A stretch of DNA of 64,000 nucleotides from Pyrrhoderma lamaoense (Eukaryota; Basidiomycota; Agaricomycetes; Hymenochaetales; Hymenochaetaceae), in contig NBAZ01000004.1 in the NCBI GenBank assembly GCA_002794735.1, positions 1,851,327 through 1,915,326 of the forward strand, in the 5' to 3' direction. A program made the position numbers and the translations under genes. Each line of letters starts with the position of its first letter. Within the stretch, counting starts at the first letter, position 1. Under the pieces are notes generated by a model. It ran no database searches. It was not told where the DNA came from and saw nothing but the letters and a program-made list of their open reading frames with translations. Shown here one piece after another: positions 37,301 to 49,200 of this stretch.

Positions 37301-40300
37301 CGCAGCATGTCAAGCTCTGTTTTCATACCCATGTTCTATACCCAGAAGTAATTCAGTTTAGGAAAAAGTACTTAGAAAATGCAAATCATATACTTCTTTT
37401 TCCACCGTATCAATATAGGAACGGAGGGTATTCTTCTCCTTCTGGTCAAACTCTAGATTAGTAACATCAGAAGCCGTAGTTACTTCTAAAGGGCAATTAA
37501 CAATTTCCGATAGATGAGAAGCAAAACGTTTCATCAGTTGGACCCAGTCAACGTCTCTGGATCGAAGACATTAAGAAGAAGGTATGTTATTTCTAGCTAT
37601 CACTCACAACCCATCCACTGTAGAGCAGTCTTCAAGTAACTTTGATTGAATCGCTAGTTGTTCGGCCTTGAATTTCCTTTGGTAACATGTAGTATTAATA
37701 TAGTATTTTCATTTGCCTAGCACATATAGACGCACATTGTCGTTTCCTTATTGAGACAGTATATGATACGACTCAATACATCTGTCACAGATGCTCGTAA
37801 GACTGAATGTCGAGTTGTAACCTCAACCAAAGCAGCAAAGATAGGACTAATCTCAGGATCCCCCTCTTCAATCTTGAATACAGTTCTTGATCTTTCCCGT
37901 TTATCCTCCTCGTCTTCGAACTTCTCTTCAGTATAGACGTCGATCTGAGTAACCAGGGTATCTGGAGGCCGTATATACCTCATTGTCTGGAGAGCATGCG
38001 TTATTTTTATCTAGTTATTTTCTTTTAGAAAGCGTACTCACTACGATAATCTCATTCAAACCACGCCGACCAAACTCGTCTCTGAGTTCTATACGATCCT
38101 CAAGGGACTCTGGACAAGTAGTAAGGGCATTGATCAGGGTCATAACCGCCGTCCGCGCCTCCCAATCTCCTTCCTCCAGGAATTTCTCGTTGTCAATTGA
38201 TTCAGTCTCGCTATCATCTACAGCACTAGGCAAGCGTAAAGCTTTCAGGAGTTCCTCGAATCGGAAAGATTCATCGAAAGCAACACGATAATCCGAGAAA
38301 GAAGCCAACACTAGTCGATGTCCGATGGTAACAGAAATTAGGCAGATTGCTGCGAGGAGTTCGCAGGAAAGTATTCTGAGTTTGACGGAATCGGTATGCA
38401 AGGTATATGTGATGTGCGTTATCAATGTAGGTGACGCTAGGAACTGATTGAATCCAGGCTATTGACACAGTAAGCTTAAGAGACGAGGCAACGGTGATTT
38501 GAAGAAACTACTTACTTCTGTATTTAGTAGCACTCTCATACACTTGACTACTTCATACAAAACACTTTCTTCTGTATCAGAGAGTTTCTTATGTTTCCCC
38601 CCCTTAGCTACCAAGCTCGCTAGCAAAAAGGCAAGTGCATCCATCCCCTTGCTTTCCCCAAGAAATTGTTCAACCCAGCTTAGTTTAGCTGTCGATAAAT
38701 GTACTCTTAAGGATATAAGGTGCTTCACAAGTTTTATGTCCGTGGGTCTTCGAGATCGAAGTCCATCGGCATAGAAAGCCGTAGTCTTACTCAGGTTGGA
38801 AGGTGAAGTCATTGATTTAGATAAAGAGCCAACCCATGAGTCCCCCCAGAAGAAGACCACCAACTTCCCCAAAGGCCGCCCGTTGATTGAGGTTGTAACG
38901 GAGAGATGTCTCCTTTATAAGAGTTACCATCGTCTTTCGTGATGGTAGAATAATTCGATAATTTAGGGCTATCGGTCACAATGGGTGAATTAGGAGCCTC
39001 TACAGAAGAACCTGTGGTCTGGTTTGATAGAGGGCTTGCCCAGGATGAGACAGAGAAACGTTTCATTACACCATTATCACCAGTTAGACTTGGAATAAGG
39101 GCTGGGATCAGAGAGGTTGCCTTTGCAGGACTAAGTGTTGCTGATTGCGAAAGCTTGTGAATGCTAGCTTTTTCTGAAGATGTGCGCATCTGTCGATTCT
39201 GACGCAGTAGATAGCGCTTTCTATCCATGGGAAGATTGCGCATAGCATCACGCTTTTCTCCTTTAAGCCCAAGATCATCCTGTGGTGACTATCAGCAATC
39301 AATATGTTAGCTCGTATATATAAGACTTACGATCATCTGCTCAAATTCGTCATCAATAGACAATTCACTCTCATCGTCCGTCTGCGATACATCTCGCTTC
39401 TCCATAGCGATAGGTTCGCTCACGACGGGACGTTTGTTCTCTGATATTTCCTCTTGAGACGGATGACCTGCCGAGCTTGATGCCATCCAACCTTCAAAAA
39501 TACTAGAGAATCGCTTAGAAGAGAACGTGCCTGAGCTTCCTGACGATCCAGGTCTTCTGTTGGGTATTGGCGAGGAAGTGGGGGTATTGGCACTAGATTT
39601 CTGCTTTGCAGTACCATCGTCTTCAGCAGTGTCCAAGCCAGCATTCTGCTTCAAGGTGGACTCCGACGGGGCTGAGGTGTGAGCGCCTGGTCGTCGATAC
39701 CATTCGTCAGGAACACAGAAGATATATCTCTTTACAGGATTGAGAGCTTGTACAGCTACGGAAGTAAAAACCACATCATTGGAAAGTCGTATAAATTCTG
39801 AAGCATATTAAGTGAATGGGAGAATTTATTTCTATGCTAGACACGCATACCTTCCTTCTCTCCACTAGCATGGACTTCTTCGATTGAGTAATCCAGGGTA
39901 GTATCTCCAGGAACAGGCAAGGATTTGATCAAACCTAGCTGTTCACATACGGCGTCGATGATATCTTGTACCGTTGAGTGTCGTGAAATAAATACGGTCC
40001 ACTCGAAACCATCATGAATCTCTGGAACACGAAGAAACGAAAGCGATACTTGTAGAAGTGGATGCCTGGATACCAGTCGAATATCTGACGAGTGCAAGTG
40101 AGAAGTCAATGGAAACGAAGAGAAATGTTTCTCCGTTTGCGAATTAGAAGACGAGAGTAGTGAAGATAGTGATTCATTCGGTTGTAAGAGTCCTGTTTGA
40201 GAGTGGCATACACTATATAAGCTAGTAGTTGAGTATATAGATATAACGTACCAGTTCCAATGGACTCGAGCTCTTCTTCATCCCATACACGTCCGGGTTT

Positions 40301-40498
40301 CTCCTTCCTTACTCTCTGTAAGTCCCATCCAATATCAGGTAAGTCTCCAAGAATTTCATTTCTTATCTCTTGGGACCCAGTTAATGACACAATAACTTCA
40401 TTTACAGTTTCTTCAGATGTTACAGATGCGAAGTGTACAGTTCCAGAAGGCGTTAACACAGGGATGATTAATGGTGTTACAGGTGTAGTGTTTGGCAT
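34311..40498 (-). CDS. formin (Bni1/SepA type), many exons
   Basis: It starts at 40498 (MPNTTPVTPLIIPVLTPSG) and ends at TAG 34311-34313. The first exons are 40498-40252, 40192-39851, 39797-39331, and the next starts at 39279. The GTPase-binding region is FEQMI-DDLGLKGEKRDAM (across a splice) then RNLPMDRKRYLLRQNR. The FH3 armadillo region spans about 38.9-37.7 kb, and coiled-coil exons 37.5-36.6 kb. A poly-proline FH1 lies at 36.54-36.33 kb and FH2 at 36.3-34.6 kb, with RLKPFFWTKV at its start and GNALNGSSYRGNARGFQLDA later. A DAD-like GELDETIKSMRKGIRRDR is near the C-terminus. Formins nucleate unbranched actin filaments at barbed ends under Rho control for polarity and cytokinesis. Within FH1 the frame slips twice in C-rich DNA (see findings). 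Many interior junctions were followed by homology only. Confidence 0.88.
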
Positions 40499-40928
40499 AG
40501 TACAGACATAGGTTTAATTATATAGCCGATAGTAGTGAGTGGCCTGAGATGACGACCAGAAAAGACAATGTACTTGGTATATATGGTCTGTTAGATCACT
40601 TAGCATACAGATATAATTCGGCTCGAAGCCGACCTGTCGGAGACGGAGACGAAAATCATAGTACAATATCGATTAGGAGTTCCGTATTGTGATGCATGTC
40701 ACATATGTAGTATAACATAAAATTTGTGACTACACTCTTAAAATCTGGCATACATGCGTGACGTACTACATAATCTGAAATTTATCTTTTCTGGTTTCAC
40801 GAGACATCCTACCAACACTTGTTACAACTGATGTTACATTGCTTATCATTGAATTACAAATACATCTTGTTATATCATGCTAATGGTGTTCAATTACTAT
40901 CGCATCAATAAAGAATCAAACCCTTGGA
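40499..40928. other. formin promoter / RTC3-like 3' region
   Basis: 430 bp with no exon. It lies upstream of the formin start and downstream of the RTC3-like stop, both on the minus strand. No clear motif. Confidence 0.4.
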
Positions 40929-41526
40929 CTATGCGCCAGTAGTACGGGCACCCGAACCACGTAGGTCCATACGGTAATCGCCGTGACTGAGATTCTTTTG
41001 GAGGTGGTCATCATCAAGTCGATCGGCATTCTGTACAGTGCCTTGTTTGAGTATCTTCTCAGCAACAACAACATCTTTCGAAGATCCAAAGGTGTTTTCA
41101 AGCTGTTGTTTTGATGCTTCGCCGAGATGCCCTTGCTTTCCTTGTGCGGATACGAAGATTTTGAACGCTGATTGAATATTAGCTTAGGTTGAGTTGGCTA
41201 TGCTGAGTGAACTCACAGTCGACCACGTCCGTCAAGGGTATTGAGCTGATGGTACGTTATATATCACTGAATTGATTGTTTACAAGCTTCCTAATTAAAC
41301 TTACGTGTCTATTTAGTGATCATCAGTAAAATATATGTACTTTAAATTGAAGAGCACTCACCGCCCTCCTTCCACTTTTTGTACTATATGCCGAGGAAAC
41401 ATTTTTAGGTATTCCATGATATCAATTGGCGCACAGACTCACCTCTGGGCCATTAACAATCATCGTATATTCTTCAGTTGATTGGGAATCAGGCTTGAAG
41501 ATGACCTTGGTGAGAGACTTGACCAT
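40929..41526 (-). CDS. RTC3: RTC3-like SBDS-domain protein, 5 exons including a 4-nt exon
   Basis: Exons 41526-41443, 41383-41362, 41308-41305, 41245-41217, 41167-40929; 125 aa. The product (MVKSLTKVIFKPDSQSTEEY ... YKKWKEG-DTS-IPLTDVVDSFKIF ... GHLGEASKQQLENTFG) matches the small fungal SBDS N-terminal-domain proteins such as yeast Rtc3/Yhr087w. That fold is shared with the ribosome-maturation factor Sdo1/SBDS; Rtc3 itself is linked to RNA metabolism and stress. The 4-nt exon ACAC sits between a canonical ...CTAAATAG acceptor and a GTAAGT donor. Its inclusion turns G|ACAC|C into codons GAC ACC for Asp-Thr. The alternative of using a later donor (GTGCTC) would give GGDS instead and is less likely. 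The C-terminus is variable. Confidence 0.85.
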
Positions 41527-41900
41527 TGTGGTTAATTGCTTCAGATAAAAGTGTTCAAGTAATCCAAGGAGTATTGCTTGGAGATAAAAGATTCGAGGCT
41601 GATACTTCAGATATGCTGGGGGAAAGGATCGATAAGTACAAGTTTCTGGGAGTTCCGTCCCTTCTTATATCACTATACTGTCGACGACCTTGACGTCACC
41701 TGTCCACAATTGATTTATTGCGTCACGCGACCCACCCGATCGGATTTCCGACCCATTCTAGTTCTAACCCTGCTCCCACTCCAGTCTCCAACTAATCAAA
41801 TTAATGCTTCTACTATTATATTTGTTCTATCATACTATATGGTGCATACTCTTCAGACTAGCTTATAGCTACTCTAAAAGCGTGTCCCAATGAATAGCTC
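41527..41900. promoter_or_regulatory. RTC3-like promoter and MLH3 3' region
   Basis: 374 bp between the stop of MLH3 and the start of the RTC3-like gene, both on the minus strand. It shows no exon and no distinct element. Confidence 0.35.
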
Positions 41901-44900
41901 TCAGAGGGTGTTGTTGAGTGATGAGTCCAGTATCACCCGACTCTCGGCGATCCTGTAAAGTAACCAAAGGAACAACGGATGGTCTTCAAGACGTAAGCAC
42001 AGTATCGTTGTGGGGAAAACGGCACACACACCTTCCATGAGCGCATTGGAATGGATATGCAGTCGCAGCTAAGTCTTGTACGATGCGCTTGCATTGTCCA
42101 ATAGTTAAAGTATCATTAAACATTATTGCTCCTCTACAAGCACGCGAGTTAATAAGATTGACCAGATCCCGAGGACAGTCCCGTAAGGCCCGTAACCAAG
42201 CATGTTCGCCTTCTTCATCATTTTCTTGCAGTGTCAATTCTTCTATAGAAAGTACAGGACTCTGAGTTTCAAGTTCGGCCAAGTAACCCTTCGTAACATC
42301 TCGCAAATTTTCGCAGGAGCCTGTAAGAAGCTACTAAAGATATGAGCCCATTCTACATGGTTTTTATAGACCATTATGTACCTTATCAGCCACAACTTCA
42401 GGAATAGAGCTGAAATGGATCATCCCAAAGCCTTCTTCCGATGACTGGACTGTACCAACATTCATGTCCACAACGTTTAAACCCCAGCTGTGAAAAGCCG
42501 CTTTCACAGAATCTTTTTTCATTTTGGAGAGATCAACTTCCGTAAGTAATATAGGCAAAGGAGGATCTAAGTTACGCCTCTCTATGCCAAGCCCACCGCG
42601 ATCCAAATGACCTAGACATAAGGATTTTAGATACTTCTCAACTCTGATACGCTCGTCGGCAGCATGCTGATCTATAAGAACTAGGGTCTTTCTTATTGCA
42701 TCCTCTTGATTGGCACTTGCATCGTTTCTTTCTAGAAGACAGGCAATAAATTTCCTGTCGACTTGTTCTATCACTTCAGCACTTCTAAGACTTATCCTCG
42801 AAAACGAAAAATTTGGACAATTCTGCAAGTTTTCTAAAGAGAGGGTGCCGAGAAGTAGCGATTAAATTGCTTAGTCCAATGTTCCTTTTGAAACGGATAT
42901 TCAGGTCTATTTGGTTCCAGTACTGGAATTGTAGGCTCAGTAAACGTGAATGTCTTATTGGCCTAGATACAATCATGAGGCTTATAGCTCGAAGATATAC
43001 AACTCCAGAGTTACGGACCATTAATGCCTCTCGTATCCACTCTGGAATATCATAGGGATTATTGTCGCTTGACTGATCTCCGGATGACAGGGTCCTTCGG
43101 AGTTGGGACTTAAAGGCTGAAGTTTTCGTATGCTCTGAACCTCCTTTCATCTGCTCAGAGCCTAAAGTAGCCGATTCTCGGCCTTTTATGGAGGAATGCC
43201 CCGTACGTGTATTAATCATATAGACTTTTCCAGTACTCGGATCCATCCAAGATATTTCCTCGGAGGAATCTCTTGACTGATGGGTTTTGAGTAAATATAC
43301 AGTTTATGGAACATATGAATCAAGCTTACCTCTGAAATGTATAGACCAATAGTTTCAGAATTCTTAGGACTTTTCTTACTCCTTGAAGGAGAAGAAACCT
43401 CTTTTGGATAGTCATTACTTGCTGTGCGTAATCTCTTCAATGAACGTCGTGGATTAGTGCCGGAATGGATCTCAGTCGTTGAATTCTTTGAACGAAAATT
43501 ATTTCTTGTCAGAAATTTTTGTATGATGTCTGCAAAGAATTTGACAACATCTTTGTGTTTCTGAGATTTTGTTATCGGCATACTCCTATAATTAATATAT
43601 GTAAATACCTGAAAATTGACGACGACCTTTGATGGATCCAGGCAATTGTCTACTTCTTGCATAGGCACTGAAAGGTTAAGCACATAAACTGGATGCCGTT
43701 CTCCTTTACGTGGAGATTTTCTCAAGCCTGACAAAAATATTGATATGTTCACACTGTCAAAATCAATTTAAATAACAATAGAAAAACATCATCCGACCTG
43801 ATTGCGAAAATGAGACATCTCCCGATTCGTCGAGTGCCTAACAACTTCTTACTTCTCTAGATACTAGTTGACCTTGATTGCAACACTCACATCCTTACTG
43901 AATGTACTTGAGGAAAATTTCATGTTTAAGACCTGGTGCAACTCGCAATGGTCCATGATATGCCGGTTCACATCTGATGTCTTCAGACCCTAGCCGAAAT
44001 TCATGGATTAATGACTCACAAATGAACTGGTAGGACTGTGGCTTGATAAGTTAGTGGAATTATAGAAAGTCAAATACTTCATACCTTCGACTGGGTCCCT
44101 ATCAAACTTATGAAACCCTCGATCTTCATTTGGCCTAACTCCTCATTAAGTTCATCTACATGCTTTCAGGGGATTTCAAAGATTGTCAGAGGTCACTTAG
44201 ACAGTAGAGCTACCTCAACAAGTACCCTCCCATACAAATTTCGAAATGCCGCCAAAATGGTGTTTGACTAAAAAGCTGTAATTCAAGATAAGATCAATGG
44301 AGCTTATACATAAACAATACCTTAGGAATAACAAGAATACGACTTCGATCTGGACCACTACTAGTCTTCTTTGAGTCATCATTCAGTGTAAAGGACACAT
44401 TAGGATGCATAAGTGCTAGTTGTTCGAGCTCCCGTTTGATGAGTTCGATTGTTCGACTATGGCTAGGATGGGATATTCTACGGACAGGTAGCTAATATCA
44501 TTGAGAGGTGAGAGCTTAAATCACTAGAGTGAATGCGATAATTACGTTGAAAAAGATATCGCGGAGCAAAACAGACGTTCCAGCTCCCTCTCTACGCCAT
44601 CTTGTAGATGGTCCAAAATAAAGCCGTTCACCACCCTTAAGTATTGCACTGGAATTTTCTTTTGATTTGGATGTGCGGGAAGAGATCTCGATACATGAAA
44701 TGTCCGCAGCAGATGCCAGAGCTATAGTTGAGTTATTTGAGATTTAAGTACCATCTCTGGCATAGTCTCTACTTAACCTCACCTTCCCCGCGAAATCCAA
44801 ATGTGTTTACCTGGGCAAGAGAGATTGGATCGTATGCCTTAGAGGAAGCTGAGCCACAAGATATTAGGGAGCGAGCTATATGGAGAGATAGTCACTAACA

Positions 44901-45146
44901 GTATCTGCTACTTTCCATTCCTTGTGCCAAGAGGGCAAGACCCTCCTTATTTATACCCAGACCATTATCCCGGACCCAGCAAGACCATTCTTCTTGATAT
45001 ATACCTATTTCAATATTGCTCGAGCACGCATCTAACGAGTTCTGTACAAGCTCTGTTATGATCTGGGGTAGTGATGTTAAGATTTGAGTGGAACGTAGTT
45101 TCGAGCGTGTCACGGCATCAAGTTTTTCTAGTCTTGAGTCTGACAT
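41901..45146 (-). CDS. MLH3: MutL homologue MLH3, meiotic/mismatch-repair endonuclease
   Basis: It starts at 45146 (MSDSRLEKLDAVTRSKLRST). The N-terminal GHKL ATPase has ELVQNSLDA and RDNGLGINKEGLALLAQGM. Many exons run through 44.9-42.8 kb. The C-terminal domain carries QVDRKFIACLL and DQHAADERIRVE, which fits the MutL nuclease signature DQHA(X)2E(X)4E exactly. It then carries ACRGAIMFNDTL and FQCAHGR, the zinc-binding motifs, so the nuclease is predicted active. By family, MLH1-MLH3 nicks DNA to resolve meiotic crossovers and has a minor role in mismatch repair. The end is uncertain: I splice HGR at a GTGTGT donor to a last exon ending at 41901. Other splicing would end it within 100 bp. 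It is divergent from GCS1. Confidence 0.88.
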
Positions 45147-45390
45147 ATTACTATAAGAGTCCAAGTATAGTCTTCGTCAAGCTTAAGGATTCTTAAGCTT
45201 CAGGTTGGTGATTAATCGAATTACAAGGCTGTCAACATGACTACTCTAATTTGAAAGGATTCAATACGTGCTTTAGGAATTGACCAAACGGCAAGACACG
45301 CTTTTGAGACGCGTCTGATCCCTTGTGAACTCATGCTTGGCAGCTGATCTTCACCACCTTTCGCCACAATCTCCCTTTCTAACCGCTTTG
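45147..45390. promoter_or_regulatory. divergent promoter, MLH3 / GCS1
   Basis: 244 bp between the two start codons. In-frame extensions upstream of each ATG lack another ATG, so both starts are well placed. No TATA box seen. Confidence 0.45.
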
Positions 45391-46938
45391 ATGGACCAAA
45401 CACTTGCCAAGAAAGAGCTTCAAGAGCTCTTAAAGCGTGAAGACTCAGAGAATAAGATATGCATTGATTGCTCAAACCCTAATCCTCAATGGGCTTCGCT
45501 TAGGTTAGTCGTATATGCTTGTAGTCATCCAAAGAAGATATAATTTACATGTTGTTTAGTTTTGCTGTATTTATGTGCTTACAATGTGCAGGTACTCATA
45601 GAAGCTTTGGTGTACATATCAGGTGTGCGTTGTACTTATCGCACAAGCATTACGTTCTAAATGAGCAACATGCCTAAAGTTTTGTACGTTCCGTATCAAT
45701 GGACACATGGCAAGAAGATCAAATACGTAGAATGAAAGTAGGCACTTTATTCTCTCTATACTCTACGTTGTGGGTTGTGGTACTAATAACTTGTGTAGTT
45801 AGGCGGAAATGCACTTTTCAAGGCGTTTATGAAGAACTACAGTCCGGCAGATGTGGGAGGATATAGGGAAGGCATGGACCTACACGAGAAATACGATTGC
45901 TGGGCAGCTAATCAATATAAAGACAAGGTATGATTATTTGCCCTTACACAAAGGTACTCTACATATGACTATCCGATGAATTCAGTTATCTGCAGAGCTA
46001 GAAGGAAGGGAGTGGTCCCCTTCGCTCCCCCAGTTGATTTCGCATCTCCTCGGAGTACATACGATACTCCTGGTCGTCCATCTTCTGCTCAAGGCCTTAG
46101 AAAATCTCGCGCTGCGGCTAGATCTGCAACGGGGACATCCCTGCGTCAAGACTCTTCGTCCCCATCTTCCTTTACTAAATCACCTCCACAAAGTGCTGGT
46201 ACTATGAGTAGCTCTTTGAGCGGATCATTCACTCCAGACTCACAAAAATCCGCCAACGAAGCATACTTTGCCAATCTTGGTGCTGCAAACGCATCACGTC
46301 CTGTTGACCTACCTCCTTCTCAAGGCGGTCGTTACCAAGGATTTGGAAATACTCCTTCGCCTGCGGCGAGCTCGCTACATCCCTCATACGGACTTTCAAG
46401 TGCGGCTGCACCGACTCTTCAAGATTTCCAAGAGAACCCTACTGCTGCCCTTAGTAAAGGATGGTCACTCTTTTCATCGGCAATTTATGGTGCATCACGA
46501 GCCGTCTCAGAAACTGTGATCCAGCCTAGTATTGAACGTGTTCGCGATCCAAACTTTCAAGCAAGCATCAAAGGATACGTGGACGAAGCTGGGAAACGTG
46601 TTGGAGCTGTAGGTCACACTGCGAATCAGTGGAGTAAGCAACAGTTCGGTGTCGATATGGCGGATAAGGTTGGGGGAATTGTGGATACAGTGAAGGAACG
46701 AGTCAATGGTCCAGGGTATGAAGGTTATGGGGCTCTTGCGACATCCCATGATGACAGCGAATGGGATCGTTATGAAGATGCAGACGATGGCTTTTTCGAA
46801 AGTTTCAATGAGAAACAAGGCGCACAGACCGCTTCAAGCTTGGCTACGACGAGTGCTTCGACAAGCTCGAATCCTAAAGCTGGGCCTACCACGTCAGCGA
46901 AAAAGGATGATGACTGGGACGAATGGAAGGACTTTTAA
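45391..46938 (+). CDS. GCS1: ArfGAP (Gcs1/ARFGAP1 type), 5 exons, apparent frameshift
   Basis: Exons 45391-45503, 45560-45622, 45680-45737, 45799-45927, 45986-46938. The zinc finger CIDCSNPNPQWASLSFAVF then MCLQC (CX2CX16CX2C) and the arginine-finger region GTHRSFGVHISFVRSVSMD mark the ArfGAP domain. KLGGNALFKAF and YNYSPADV-like sequence (KNYSPADVGGY) follow. The tail is Ser/Pro/Ala-rich with a membrane-sensor-like region (ALSKGWSLFSSAIYGASRAV) and ends DDWDEWKDF, as in Gcs1. By family it stimulates GTP hydrolysis by Arf1 in COPI traffic. In exon 5 the frame breaks: GREWSPS is in one frame and FAPPVDFASPRS continues in another. One extra base at about 46017-46031 (C-rich) would join them. 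I treat this as one gene with a probable sequence error. The true ATG is 45391, not upstream non-ATG codons. Confidence 0.85.
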
Positions 46939-47265
46939 GCCAGTTACAAGATGGTCTTCCCCATGATTACTTGTATTTCATATCTATGAATTTATAGACA
47001 CCCCCGACTATGTGGGTATGGATTTTGCGGACAAAGACACGTTTAAGAAGAACATGAGATGTTCAAACATGAAAATAACGATCGCAATCAAAACATCATA
47101 TGGATGACCTTGTATCCGCTGAAATGATATCTAACTTTTAACATTTAAGTTATATTTGCTACTGAGTGAACACGGATCGCAGCATGGCATATAGAAATCG
47201 ATTTCATTATTAAAGTTGTACACTAGTAATTCGAATTCTGATGCCCCTTCTCCTGTCACTATCTC
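46939..47265. other. intergenic, convergent 3' ends
   Basis: 327 bp of AT-rich DNA between the stop codons of GCS1 (plus) and NDUFS8 (minus); no gene seen. Confidence 0.4.
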
Positions 47266-48262
<997 letters not shown>

Positions 48263-48386
48263 AGTTTGCAATGAGAGACACGGTCAGAATGGGATGAGTT
48301 CAGTTGCCCCAAATTCGAAGTTACGTAATAAGCCATTTCCAGCCAATAGGATCGCTGTGATTGAAACCTGATGTTCGACAGACAGC
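48263..48386. promoter_or_regulatory. divergent promoter, NDUFS8 / prefoldin 2
   Basis: Only 124 bp separate the start codons of two oppositely transcribed genes, so both core promoters must be packed here. A CCAAT-like ATTGG (CCAAT on the minus strand) occurs at about 48348-48352. Confidence 0.45.
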
Positions 48387-48940
48387 ATGTCATCTACTGC
48401 CGGCCAATCCAAAGGAAAATCAACAAATATTCTAAACGAGCAAGGTAAAACTATGAACATCATATCTTAAACATACTTCTAACGAAACATGAAAGAACTA
48501 CAAATAAATTTATCCAGATTGCAGAATGAGCTACAAGCGCTTGCAAGCAAGATCGGAGAATTAGAATCAGAAGCAGACGAGCATGAGTAAGTTGGATCGA
48601 TTCTTTTAGGCTTAAATATTGTACTAACCTGATTAATTATCAGACTAGTACTTTCAACACTGACAGAGGCTCTACAATCGGATCCCCAGCGCAAATGTTT
48701 CCGTATGGTTGGAGGAGTTCTCGTTGAACGGACAGTACAAGACGTAGTTCCGGCGCTACAAACTAATAAGGAAGGCGTATGTACCATTTTATAATTTGAT
48801 AACACCTGTCCTCAGTGAATTAACCCCTCTCCTAGATAAAGAAAGTTATAACAACTCTTCTGGAACAATACAAGTCGAAAGATCAAGATTTTGAGTCGCT
48901 TAAAAGAGAATATAATGTTCGACCGGTTGCAAAAGCCTGA
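48387..48940 (+). CDS. GIM4: prefoldin subunit 2, 4 exons
   Basis: Exons 48387-48444, 48496-48586, 48644-48776, 48836-48940; 128 aa, in phase. The N-terminus is MSSTAGQSKGKSTNILNEQ, then ELQINLSRLQNELQALASK and IGELESEADEHELVLSTL (first coiled-coil helix). The beta-hairpin region follows, KCFRMVGGVLVERTVQDVVP, then the second helix KKVITTLLEQYKSKDQDFES. This is the layout of beta-type prefoldin subunits and the length agrees. Prefoldin is the hexameric cytosolic chaperone that hands unfolded actin and tubulin to the CCT chaperonin. A start at the later ATG 48489 is possible but would place it inside the first intron. Confidence 0.92.
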
Positions 48941-49200
48941 TGAGCGCTCATTTGGATGGTAATACTGTAGATAACTGTGCTTAATAGTGTAGGAAGGTGA
49001 GACTCAAGTGGGTATTGACGCTAGTTGAGATACTAAATTTGACATTTTTTTCAGAGCTTTATTGGGAATCTGTCTACTGTAATCTTAGTTTGCATCCACA
49101 TATCAGACTTAATAAGAAGTATAACTCATACCTGAAACCTATAATCGAAAGCTAAAGACGAAAGGAGCTACGGACTCAATTTCCATCTAGTGGCCATATG
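48941..49200. other. 3' flank of prefoldin 2
   Basis: AT-rich DNA after the prefoldin stop codon; no feature. Confidence 0.35.
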
